NCBI GenBank assembly: GCA_037447655.1
Contig: JBBHKE010000337.1
Span: 1-21,356, forward strand
Length of the DNA: 21,356 nt
From: Zygnema cylindricum
Taxonomy: Eukaryota > Streptophyta > Zygnematophyceae > Zygnematales > Zygnemataceae
Direction of reading: 5' to 3'
The translations under genes were made by a program, and so were the position numbers. Positions 8,479 through 17,495 of this stretch are shown piece by piece. Within the stretch, counting starts at the first letter, position 1. Every line of letters begins with the position of its first letter. The notes beneath the pieces are model-generated. The model saw only the letters and a list, made by a program, of their open reading frames with translations. It made no database searches and was not told where the DNA came from.

Positions 8479-10089
8479 TGGGCTCCATTGCCACACAGAA
8501 TTCGCAGGTCCGAAGAAGCTAATCTAGAATGTGTCGACTCCAAGTTTATATAAACCCAAATGTTTGACCCCTTGACAATCAGAACCCCATTTGAGCTTCA
8601 CCCTTGTGAAATAAAACTTTATGTGTGCTTAGTTCCACCACAGAATGTAAAGTTAGAATATTAGTTTTGGATAACATTCCCCACTTTGACTTTCCCTTAG
8701 AAATAGAGCCACCGTGACAAGCAAACACTTTGACCAACTACACCCCTGTGTAGCATAGACTCCTCTGAGTCCGCAGCAAAAATAATCATTGAAAATGGTC
8801 AACTAAATGAGTTGATATAAAATGGCAAAGTGTGCCAATTTATACAGATGCTCTTTGGGAGAGAGGTGGCTACCTACCAAAATATTCTAAGTCCTAAACC
8901 CCTCTCTAAGCCCCCTAGTATTGAGGTTCCAACGAATCATATGACTTTACTGTACACGAAAGTACAGGTGTCAGAGTACTTTTTGTACGGTCCTTGTACG
9001 GCATCGCCATAATATGACATTTGTCACATCCAGACTTATCATCTCGCGTTCCAGAGATCCCCCAATTCTCCAGCGCATTTCCACGTGTCATACGGAGTGG
9101 CGGCGCCAGAAACCGCCAAGGCGACCATTCTGGAATCTCGGCTCGCACCACGGCCGTCAATTCAAATCAACTTTTTTATCTAGACTGTCGAAACAAATGT
9201 CCGTACTATTTTTTTTGTACGGTACGTAAGGTACAATTGATTATATGTTCTATATTACGTTAACCTAGTTTAATGGAAATCTCTACGTGTAACTATTTAA
9301 GTATACATCAAACCCTATACATATTAGCATTAGTCATAGTTTTAACAAACAAAGCTAACGGCTATGCGTGATTTGACGGACGGTAGGTGTTGTTCTACGC
9401 CCACCGGTGCAGGTGGAGGAGCAGCAGTAGTAGTAGAAGTAGACATGATACACTCTCAGAAACTATCGAGAATCCTACCAAACAGTTGTTCTTAAGTGCT
9501 CACCAATTCTTATACTAGCATCCAAACCTCACAAAACTTTATCAGAATATAGAGTAGCATAAACACTGACAACTCCCAAAGTTTCAGCACAATTGACCCG
9601 ACAACACTCAAGATATAATACTCAGAAGTTTCCCAAAAACTGTTTGTAGTTTTACTACTTAGAAGTCCGGATACAAGATATGTTATGAGTCCTAAATCTT
9701 ATACTTGTGTTGAACTGGGAACACCAGTGACCTTGAGAGGTACGTCAAACCACCAAGCTACCACTAATCTGTCAAGCTTCCACTGAGCTATCACTAAGGT
9801 ACCACTGAGCTATCACTAAGCTACCACTGAGTTACCCACTAAGTTACCACTGAGTTACCCACTAAGTTGACTAGAATCATATCTATCGCTGTTGCTCTAT
9901 CCTGTACAGAATCACATTAAGAATATCGGACGCTGCGTTGTCCGTACGGACCATATCAAATATAATCGTGGTTGTGTTGTCCTGTCTGTGTTGCAGCTTC
10001 GCTGCTGCGTTGTATACCAGCTGCGCTGCTCTGTCTGTATGTCAACTGCGCTGCTACGGTGAGACTGAAAGCTTTCCAAAAATACAACA
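8479..10089 (-). repeat. 3' LTR of the inner Copia (about 1.6 kb)
   Basis: On the minus strand it starts TGTTGTATTTTTGG directly after the purine-rich tract and ends ...GAGCCCA at 8479. The last 500 bp (8490-9000) align in direct orientation with 13465-13990. The U3 start resembles the outer LTR start (TGTNGNANTTNNTGGAA). It is about 550 bp longer than the outer LTR, the excess being in U3 with tandem repeats. An alternative reading is that 10089 to about 9482 is a separate LTR followed by a primer-site-like word and a short gag-like frame (see findings). Confidence 0.65.
9778..9867. repeat. Four tandem 22-23-bp units in U3 of the inner 3' LTR
   Basis: Units at 9778-9799, 9800-9821, 9822-9844 and 9845-9867 follow taccactgagYtaYcactaag. 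Short tandem repeats in U3 are often promoter or enhancer boxes in plant Copia LTRs. That role is inference here. Confidence 0.75.
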
Positions 10090-10100
10090 CTCCCCTAAAG
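10090..10100 (-). promoter_or_regulatory. Polypurine tract of the inner Copia
   Basis: The minus strand reads CTTTAGGGGAG directly before TGTTG, the LTR start. This is the plus-strand primer site for reverse transcription and fixes the LTR boundary. Between it and the pol stop (10101-10257) there is only a short 3' UTR with a repeated atagcaat word near 10157-10180. Confidence 0.7.
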
Positions 10101-10257
10101 CTTTAGACTCATTATACCGGCGCAGCTGCTGTGATAAACTAGCGCAGCATCGCAACATAGCAATATAGCAATATAGCAATTAGCAAGTCACCCAGTCCCA
10201 CTACATCTCAATGGTGGACTTATCGTAGAATGGCAGTATAGCGGTGCAATAATTCAT

Positions 10258-12072
10258 CTATTCACTTAATCCCATTGCGTCCCTACAATAGTTCAGCTTA
10301 GGAGCAGGAAGAGCTTTAGTGAGCATATCAGCAATCATTTTTGCATCTGGCAAATAACATAATTTAATCACTCTAGAGAACACTTTTTCTCTTACAAAGT
10401 GTAATCGTACATCCATGTGCTTGCTTTTGAAGTGATGACTCGGGTTAGAAGCAATGGCAATGGCAACCTGGTTATCACACCAGATCACCTGTGGACTAAT
10501 TTGCATGTATCCTAGTTCTTGTAACATGGATTTTACCCATAAGAGTTCATTGAGAGCCGAGCTTGCTGCCATATATTCTGACTCCATTGTCGCTTGTGCT
10601 GTCACCTTTTGTGGTTTGCTGCTTCAGCAGCAAGTACCGTTCCCAATTTGTAGAACGAATCCCGTGGTGGATTTCCGGCTTGGCATGTCGCCATAGCTTG
10701 CATCACTCCACGTTTGCAGTTTTACTTCTCCTCCGCCTAGTGTGAGTTTGAGGTCTTTGGTTCCGGCCAAATATCTTAAGACTCTCCTTGCTGCATCAAA
10801 GTCTGATTTTCTAGGATTCTCTAGATTCTTGCTCAGTACCCCGACTGCTGCAGCAATGTCAGGACAGGTACAATTCATGAAATATATTAAGCTTCCTACT
10901 ATGTGTCTGTAAGGTATTTGTGTCATAGAATCATTCTCCCCTGATTCTAAATACTCGCTAAAAATGACGCCTGGTTCTCGCTCTTCTCCCTCTAACTTCT
11001 GCCGAAACTCCATTGGAGTTAGACATCCTTTTGCCCCCCGCATTCCATACTCATCTAACATGTTTCCAATAGCCTCATTTTCAGTCAGTTTTATTTCTTT
11101 CTTATTTCTGTCCCTCTCTACCTGGATACCCAAAATATATTTTGCCTCACCGAGGTCTTTCATCTCGAACCGTGAGTTTAGAGCAGTTTTGATTTTGTTA
11201 ATTTCACCCGTTGATTTGCTAATTAATAGTAAATCATCTACATACACCGCTATATACACTATCCTATTTTCACCCTTTAGAACGTAGACAGAGTGATCAG
11301 AATTTATCCTTTGAAATTCTAGGCTAGTTAGGAATTCATCAAGCTTTAGATTCCACTGTCAAGGGGGCTGTTTTAGGCGGTATAGAGATTTTAGCAACTT
11401 GCATACTAAGTGCTCTTTTCCTGGTTCCATATACTTTTCAGGCTGCTGCATGTAAATGGTTTCTTCTAGTTCTCCGTGCAAAAAGGTCGTCTTTAAATCC
11501 ATCTGATGTATTTCCATATCTTCTATAACAGCCAGGGACAGCAAAATCCTAACAGTCGGAAATCTTACAACCGGAGAAAATGTTTCTTCAAAATCGATTC
11601 CTTCTTTTTGATTGTACCCCTTTGCCACAAGTCTGGCCTTATAACGTTCAATGGTGTTGTCGGGATTTAACTTCACCTTGAATACCCATTTGTTGCCGAT
11701 CGCTTTCCGGTCCGGAGGAAGGTCCATAAGCTCACATGTTTGAGCCTCCATGATCGACTTCATTTCGTCGTTTGCTGCCTCGATCCAGTGATTTCGCTCT
11801 CGTGACGAGAAGGCCTCTTGGATGGTCAAGGGCTCCCCTGAGGCTGTCGAGTAGGCAAAGTGAGAGCTTGCTTGTAGGGGACTACTGGATCTTCTTCCCC
11901 CCGGAAATTCTGAGGCTGAGATCGTTGGATGCCGCGCATTCTGCAGGTTGCGCTGGTTGCGATCAGCGTGTAGCTGATTGCGCTGGTTGCGATCCGCGTG
12001 TATTGACTGTTGTTGGTCCGGTTGGAACTGAACTTGTTGAGGAAGTTGGAGAGAGTCTGACTCCGGAGTCAC
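10258..12072 (-). pseudogene. pol: Inner Copia pol, reverse transcriptase and RNase H part
   Basis: One frame runs from 12072 to a TAG at 10258-10260, broken by TGA at 11359-11361 (after LKQPP, where the family normally has LKQAPRQW) and TGA at 10624-10626 (after GTCC, where Trp is usual). Order: variable linker with QRNQLHADRNQ-type repeats; RT start at about 11800 (NHWIEAANDEM); KWVFKVK and YKARLVAKGY finger motifs; first catalytic Asp in HQMDLKTTFLHGE; YVDD at 11233-11244; NCTCPDIAAAVG; RNase H with TWSDASYGD, ESEYMAAS, WCDNQVAIAI and MIADMLTKALP. Catalytic acids are all present. The product would copy element RNA into DNA in virus-like particles. Both stops are consistent with single transitions, so damage is light. 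Confidence 0.88.
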
Positions 12073-13433
12073 CGCCGAGACTGTTGCATCTGCGGGACAA
12101 TTTCTTGCATGCGATCTAAAATGACATACTCTTGTACTTTTTGTTGCTTTTGCTGCTCTGTCATTTGAAATAAATCTATCGAGTCTAGTTCATCTTTGAC
12201 AATGATATTCCTTGCTACAACTATTTTTTGTTTCTCAAACACAAAGACTCTGTAACCTTTTGAGTGATCATCATATCCTAACAAAATACCTGGTAATCTC
12301 TTCGGTTCTATTTTCCATCTGTCTGTAGATGTATCTAAGATAAAACATTTACTACCAAAGACTTTGAAATGGCTAGCATCACGTTTGCTACCTGTCCAGA
12401 TCTGGTAAGGAGTAGATTCTACCGATCTTCATCCTATAATATTCTTAATATAGACTGCACAATTTAGAGCCTCAGCCCATAATTTCGGATCCACATTTTT
12501 ATCTGCGAGCATCGACCTAGAGCTCTCCGTGAGAGTTCTATTTAGTCTTTCCGACACCCCATTTTGTTCCGGTGAATATGGAACAATCAGTAGATGACTT
12601 ATACCTTCGTCGAGTAAAAAGGTTTCAAATTCTTTCGATGTATATTCACCACCATTGTCCGATCTTAGCTGCAAAATAGGTAAATCATGAAGTTTTTCAA
12701 CATATGCTTTATAGTGCTTGAAGTGACCAAATACTTCACTCTTCTCCTTCATGAAGTAAATTTTTGTAAACGTGGAGAAATCATCTGTGAAAGTGACCAT
12801 ATATTTCATTCCCTCGGCAGATGTAACCTTCGCAAGACCAAAAACATCCGAATAGATTTGTTGTAAGAGTTTCGTGGACCGATGCGCAGTCTCTTTAGGA
12901 AATGGTAGCCTGTGGATTTTGCCCAAAGCGCAGCCATCACATGTTTTGACCGGCTGATCTGTGATTGAGACACCCTCTATTTTTCCAGCAATGACCATTT
13001 TTCTCAAACTATCATAGTTTACATGGCCTAATCTTTTATGCCACAACTCATCTGAATGTAAAACACCGGAGTACAGAACATCATTCTCGTTGGTATTAGC
13101 CATATCCATTTGGTACATCTTGCTATTATCTCTAGTACCTGTAACTGCGACTTTGCCATTTTTGCTAACAACTTGCCTACCATTTTTCAAATTAACCTCA
13201 AAGCCTTTACTCTCTACCAAGGACATAGAAAACAGATTTTTCTTAAAGTCAGGCACAAATAAGACATTTTGAAGAGTCCTTTCAGTTGCTTTGCCCTCCA
13301 CATCCACTAGCAAAAACACATCACCCACAGCACGAGTCTGAACACTCATTCCACAAGCATAATAAATATTTTTCTCCTGGGTTGTCTTCAGATTTTTGAA
13401 GATCGCTTTGTTCCAGCACATGTGGGATGACGC
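12069..13433 (-). pseudogene. pol: Inner Copia pol, protease tail and integrase part
   Basis: Frame opens at the deletion junction with ASSHMC, the end of the DSGASxHMC protease active-site region; the catalytic Asp itself is missing. It then runs through the protease tail and GAG-pre-integrase domain, then integrase. From the Met at 13421, the zinc-binding H128, H133, C161 and C164 (LWHKRLGH, CDGC) and the catalytic D192, D255 and E291 are all present, giving the DD35E spacing typical of retroelement integrases. TGA at 12426-12428 interrupts the frame just after the core. It continues in phase through TPYQIWTG, FKVFGS and LLGYDDHSKGYRV to a stop at 12069-12071. A frameshift is needed somewhere in the linker to reach the RT frame that overlaps at 12072. 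Confidence 0.88.
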
Positions 13434-13444
13434 TCTGAAACTCT
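13430..13444 (-). other. Internal deletion junction: leader fused to protease
   Basis: On the minus strand, the LTR end and leader ATGGAGGTCTCAGAGTTTCA, identical to the gag start of the outer element (14873-14892), pass within two bases into agcgtcatcccacatg. In the outer element the matching HMC codons lie 1.15 kb downstream. All of gag and the protease active site are thus missing. The leader frame is out of phase with pol across the join. Confidence 0.75.
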
Positions 13445-14262
13445 GAGACCTCCATTGGCCCTCAGAGTAGGCAGATCCAAAGAAGCTAATCTAGATAGTG
13501 CCGACTCCAAACTTGATATAAACCCAAATGACTGACCCCTTGACAGTCAAAACCCCAATATACATTCACCCCTGTGAAATAACACTTTCTGTGTGCTCAG
13601 TTCCACCACAAAATGCAAAGTTAGAATATGAGATTTGGACACATTCACCCACTTTGACTTTCCCTTAGAAATGCAGCCACCCTGGCAGACAAAACCTCTG
13701 ACCCACTACACCCCTGTGTAGCCTGGACTCCCTTGAGTCTGCAGCAAAAAGAATCACTGAAAATGGTCAATTAAATTGATAGTTATGGCTGGCCAAAGTT
13801 TGCCATTTATACAGGGTGCTCTCTGGGAGAGTCAGCTACCTACCCAAAATTTTCTAAGTCCTATTCCCCCTCTAAAACCCTATCTACTGAAGTACGACAC
13901 CAATCAAATTACTGTGTTGTACAGAAAAGTACAGGTGCCGGTGTACTTTCCGTACGGTCATTGTACGACATGGCCAAAATGTCGACACGTGTCAAATCAG
14001 GATTAGTTCATGTAATCTCCGGAATTCTCGTAATCCAATGTTATCACGCCACGTGTCATCTGACGTGGCAAAGACCGTAAAACGCCAAAAGTGCCTTTTC
14101 TGTGATTGCGATGCTTATCGCGGCCGTCCGATCAAAACTGGCTATAATCCTAGCCGCTGAAATTTTGACGCGCGGTATTTGTTTCGCTATCGAAACAAAT
14201 GCGCGGTATCCGTTCTGTCCCCATACCGTACTTCGTACTAAATCGAACTGTATATATGCACT
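13444..14262 (-). repeat. 5' LTR of the inner Copia, missing its outer (U3) part
   Basis: 13465-13990 matches 8490-9010 in direct orientation. 13838-14255 is also the inverted counterpart of the outer LTR (14270-14612, and 19600-19990). Compared with the 1.6-kb 3' LTR, roughly the first 790 bp are missing, and no TG start is seen near 14262. The minus-strand end at 13444 ends ...GGTCTCA. With the promoter region largely gone this copy probably lost normal transcription. Confidence 0.7.
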
Positions 14263-14264
14263 AG

Positions 14265-14892
14265 GTATCGAAACAAATATCACGCAACAATTTATGACGC
14301 CTACGATTATAACCCGATTTTGATCGGTTGCCTTTAAGGATGTCGAGATCGCAGAATTGGATTTTGGCGGTTTTCGGTCACCGCAACATCGATTGACACG
14401 TGGCACGGCCACATTGGACTACGACATCTCTGGGGATTACAAAATCGAATCCAGATATGACATGTGCCGACTGGTTGGCCATATCGTACAATGGCCGTAT
14501 AGAAAGTACACCAACCCCTGTACCTTTCTGTAAGACACAGTATCTTGATTGGTGCCGTACTTAAGAAGATAGAGTTTTAGAGAGAGATAGGGTTAGGAAA
14601 ATTTGGTAGATCCGTCCATTTCTATTACGCATTCCGCGCCACTTAATTTGTCATTTACGTCACCTTAAATTCATCCGTACAATTACCCCCCAATCCACAA
14701 ATCCATTCGAACCACCATATTACATTCGGTTACTAAGTATGCGAACACGCGAGCGCACGACTGTACGAAAATGAATCTTCCAAAAACAACAGGTGGCAGT
14801 TATTTTTCGTGAAAAACAAAGGGGTCAGGGTTATCCTAGAGGCTTCGTGTAAGCTGCTTACTCTAAGGGCCAATGGAGGTCTCAGAGTTTCA
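14265..14892 (+). repeat. 5' LTR remainder of the outer Copia
   Basis: From about 14270, cacgcaacaatttatg and long blocks such as cgattgacacgtggcacggc match the 3' LTR from about 19648, up to tttggtaga at 14610. Matching resumes at about 14789 and runs to ggtctcagagtttca at 14892. About 370 bp of LTR (equivalent to 19274-19643) are missing between this piece and the piece at 8398-8478. The LTR end is set at 14892 because the 3' LTR still matches to ttgca at 20250. The bases after it (ggttatgggcc) would be the primer-binding position, but I cannot match them firmly to a tRNA. Confidence 0.7.
14611..14788 (+). other. Non-homologous block inside the outer 5' LTR
   Basis: These 178 bp do not match the corresponding part of the 3' LTR (about 19991-20142), although both sides align. 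The 3' LTR version here is instead homologous to the inner element's LTR (tctcccaRagagc, ttttgctNNNgactcaRggga), so the 5' copy is the altered one. Cause unknown: a replacement, or an insertion plus deletion. Confidence 0.55.
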
Positions 14893-15983
14893 GGTTATGG
14901 GCCTACCCTCTAGGGTGCCCATCTTCAATGGAACTGGTTTCATATACTGGGAAAGTATGATGACATGAGCTCTATGTGAGAAACGGTTTTGGGGAATAGT
15001 GAGTTGACGGGTGAGGAGTCCAACAATCTTAGAATCCCGCCAGGGTTTACAAGAAACAGATTCACCAGAGGTGCAGATCCATGTGCAACGGAGGAGACGA
15101 AGGAAAGGGAGATGGTGGACAAAGGAAAGGAGAAAGAGACGATCACACTGATAGCAACCGGTTCGTCATTCATGTCACCTATTCCGAGGAATGAGGAGAA
15201 TGATACCAATGCTTGGGACTACAACAATATGGAGGCAAAGCACTTCATCCTCTGCCATCTTACTCAAGGGCTTGTATCACCTCATTTGCAGGTATAGAGG
15301 GCATCCAATCTTTGGGTGGCTCTCATAGAGATGTACTGAAGTGGTACGATTCAGCGACAGCAGTTGGCTGATCAGAAAATTAACGCTTATGTATACACGG
15401 GGTGGAAGATGTTGGATTTTTGTAATGAGCTTGCTACACTTTTCATGGAGCTTGAGAGTCTTGGACTGGTTGAAACTGAAAAGATGAAGGTTAACTGCTT
15501 GCTCGTGAAGTTACCAGATGAGTTTGAAGAATAGTCAACCGTATGCAGGACTTGCAAGACTTAAGGTGAATATGGAATTCAGTGGTAGGGATGTTTCGCG
15601 TTCGAGAGAACACGATTGAGATCCGAAGGGGAGGAAAGAGTGGGCAAGCCTTGGCAGTTGGGACCGATTGGAGGAACAACCATTTTAGGAAACCATTCGG
15701 AAATTATGTTGGGGGGGGGCAGAAAAATCAGACCGAGGAGTTTGGATCAAGGGCTCGCAAGGGTTTGTGTCATTTTTGTAAGAAACAAGGGCACTATATG
15801 GCGGAGTGTACTAAGCTAACCGAACTTCGGTTAAAGGAGGGGCAGATCGGTGGATCTCGAAGGGGAAAGAAAAAGGCTCTTGTGACTCAGGTACACGAGG
15901 AGGAATCTGAGAACGAGGACGGTGAGCTCTTGCTGGATGAGGAGTTGGAGGCAAAGACCGAGGTCGAAATTCCTCAAAAGCAA
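14873..15983 (+). pseudogene. gag: Outer Copia gag, broken
   Basis: Gag forms the virus-like particle and binds RNA. The frame can be followed from ATG 14873 (MEVSEFQVMGLPSRV, then PIFNGTGFIYWESMM, the usual gag N-terminal FNG...YW motif) to TGA at 14966-14968, then with a frameshift near 14980 into 14989-15297 (...WDYNNMEAKHFILCHL). Stops follow at 15295 and 15340, then a clear gag core (FCNELATLFMELESLGLV) to a stop near 15532. A frameshift near 15540-15570 leads to 15582 and the nucleocapsid part. The CCHC zinc knuckle CHFCKKQGHYMAEC spans 15768-15809, with spacing C-x2-C-x4-H-x4-C. An acidic tail ends at TAG 15984-15986. Gag and pol share one frame downstream, as is usual in Copia. Confidence 0.8.
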
Positions 15984-15986
15984 TAG

Positions 15987-16466
15987 TGTGCTTTTGGAGG
16001 TTTGAAAGGTGAAGGAGGTTGGATTGTGGATTCCGGTGCCTCCACGCACATGTGTAAAGATAAACACTTGTTCACTAAGATGAGAAAGATTCCCACCGTA
16101 GAGATAGAGTATGGGTATGGGAGGGTAGTCACCACTACTATGGTAGGATCGGTTGATCTGAAAGTCTTACAGGAGGGAAAGACATCAATAGTGACATTCT
16201 CTGATGTGTTGTTTATTCCCAGGTTAAAAAAAAACCTCATCTCAACGTCTATATTAGATGATAAGGGTTTTGAGACCAGCACTAGGAAGGGAACCTTTAC
16301 TACTACCTTTGAGGAGGAAGTTTATTTCACTGCTGAAAAAGGTAGCCAAGGATTGTTTAGGCTGATTTTGAGCAATGAAAAGAATAAACTTTACTATGCT
16401 GGTGTTCATGATATTATGTTGTGGCATAAGAGGCTTGGACATGTGCATTTAGATAAGTTGAAATAA
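15987..16466 (+). pseudogene. pol: Outer Copia pol, protease and GAG-pre-integrase part
   Basis: In phase with the nucleocapsid frame after the TAG at 15984. It shows the aspartic protease active site VDSGASTHMC at about 16026-16055, followed by LFTKMRKI and the region up to PRLKKNLIST that closes the protease. Next comes the GAG-pre-integrase segment with DIMLWHKRLGHVHLDKLK, whose two His are the first half of the integrase zinc finger. TAA at 16464-16466 interrupts the frame just there. The protease would mature Gag-Pol in the particle. Catalytic DSG is intact, but the upstream TAG and the downstream TAA isolate it. Confidence 0.85.
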
Positions 16467-17495
16467 ATGAAAAAGATGGGAATAGTGGAAGGAATTCAGT
16501 TCGGAGAAAGTGAAAACCTAAGTGACTGTAGTGGTTCTACTCAAGGTAAAGCACACATATTACCCTTCCCAAAGGAAGCCACTTATAAAGGGGAAAAAAT
16601 GTTAGACTTGGTACACACTGATATTTGGGGACCGACCAGAGTGCCCTCACCCGGTGGTAAACGGTTTATGATGACAATCACTGATGATTGGTCTCGATAC
16701 TCTAGAGTGTATTTTTTGAAAAATAATTCAGAGGCCTTACAGGATTTTAAGGAATATAAAGCATGGAGTGAGAAACTTCATGAAACCTTTATTAAGAGAC
16801 TAAGGAGTGATAATTCGGGAGAGTATACCTATAATCAGTTTGAGGATTTTCTGAGAGAAGATGGAATGCAACACCAAAAGATAGTTCTTGAAAATCCTGA
16901 GCAGAATGGTGTAGCCGAGAGGTTAAATAGAACACTAAGTGATGGTGCCAAGAGTATGCTCTCAGATAAGAAGATAGGAAAGAGATTTTGGGCCGAAGCT
17001 ATGAATTGTGCAAATTATCTCAAGAATAGAGTTCTTACTTTGGCAGTAAATGGCCAAACTCCTTATGAGAGATGGACCGGCCAAAATCCAGATGTTTCAC
17101 ACTTAAAGGTTTTCGGTAGTCAAGTATTCAACCTAGACACAGATCGGTCAAATTGGAAGTTGGATCCGAAAGGAAAACCAGGATATCTGCTAGGATATAA
17201 TGAAGATGTAAAAGGATATAGAGTCTATGATCTCAAGAGAGAAGATATAATCCTAGTAAACCATCTAGTGGTCATGGATGAAGGGAAATTTATAGATCCC
17301 TTTAAGCATACAAAGACTGTTAAAATCAGATTTGAGTCAGAGAATTCTGATGACTTTGAGCTTCCTAACTATCCAGGTTTTCGAGAAGATGATGATCTTG
17401 CAGGTACAAATCAAACCGAGGAGGATTCAGCCGTGGAACCCCTAGTGTCAACTCCAACCAAAACAGAAGATGTGGTGGAAGTAGAGCCAAAATAG
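16467..17495 (+). pseudogene. pol: Outer Copia pol, integrase part
   Basis: Same frame as the protease part, 342 codons to TAG 17493-17495. The second half of the zinc finger reads DCSGST instead of CxxC: the second Cys is a Ser (residue 24), so zinc binding is probably lost. The catalytic triad D52, D115 and E151 is present with DD35E spacing (VHTDIWGP, LRSDNSGEY, EQNGVAERLNR). The GxxPYERWTG, HLKVFGSQVF and GYLLGYNEDVKGYRVYD blocks follow, then an acidic linker. The family role is strand transfer of element cDNA into the genome. It aligns throughout with the integrase of the inner element. Confidence 0.87.

Larger units (their letters stand above)
8479..14262 (-). mobile_element. Inner minus-strand Ty1/Copia retrotransposon with gag-protease deletion
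   Basis: Read on the minus strand: truncated 5' LTR (14262 to 13444), a few bases of leader, then abruptly the end of the protease, the integrase, RT, RNase H (stop at 10258), polypurine tract at 10090-10100 and 3' LTR (10089 to 8479). The element cannot make Gag or a working protease and so depended on others if it moved in this form. Its LTR family is related to that of the outer element, as both start TGTNG and share long homologous blocks. The right edge is approximate because it abuts a homologous LTR head to head. Confidence 0.75.

Noticed and set aside
10157-10186. Short atagcaat array as a possible CRISPR-like or satellite array
   Set aside because: Only about three 8-9-bp units in the 3' UTR of a retrotransposon; no spacer structure.
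14056-14412. 118-codon minus-strand frame across the LTR junction
   Set aside because: It spans the head-to-head joint of two LTRs, so it cannot be an ancestral gene.
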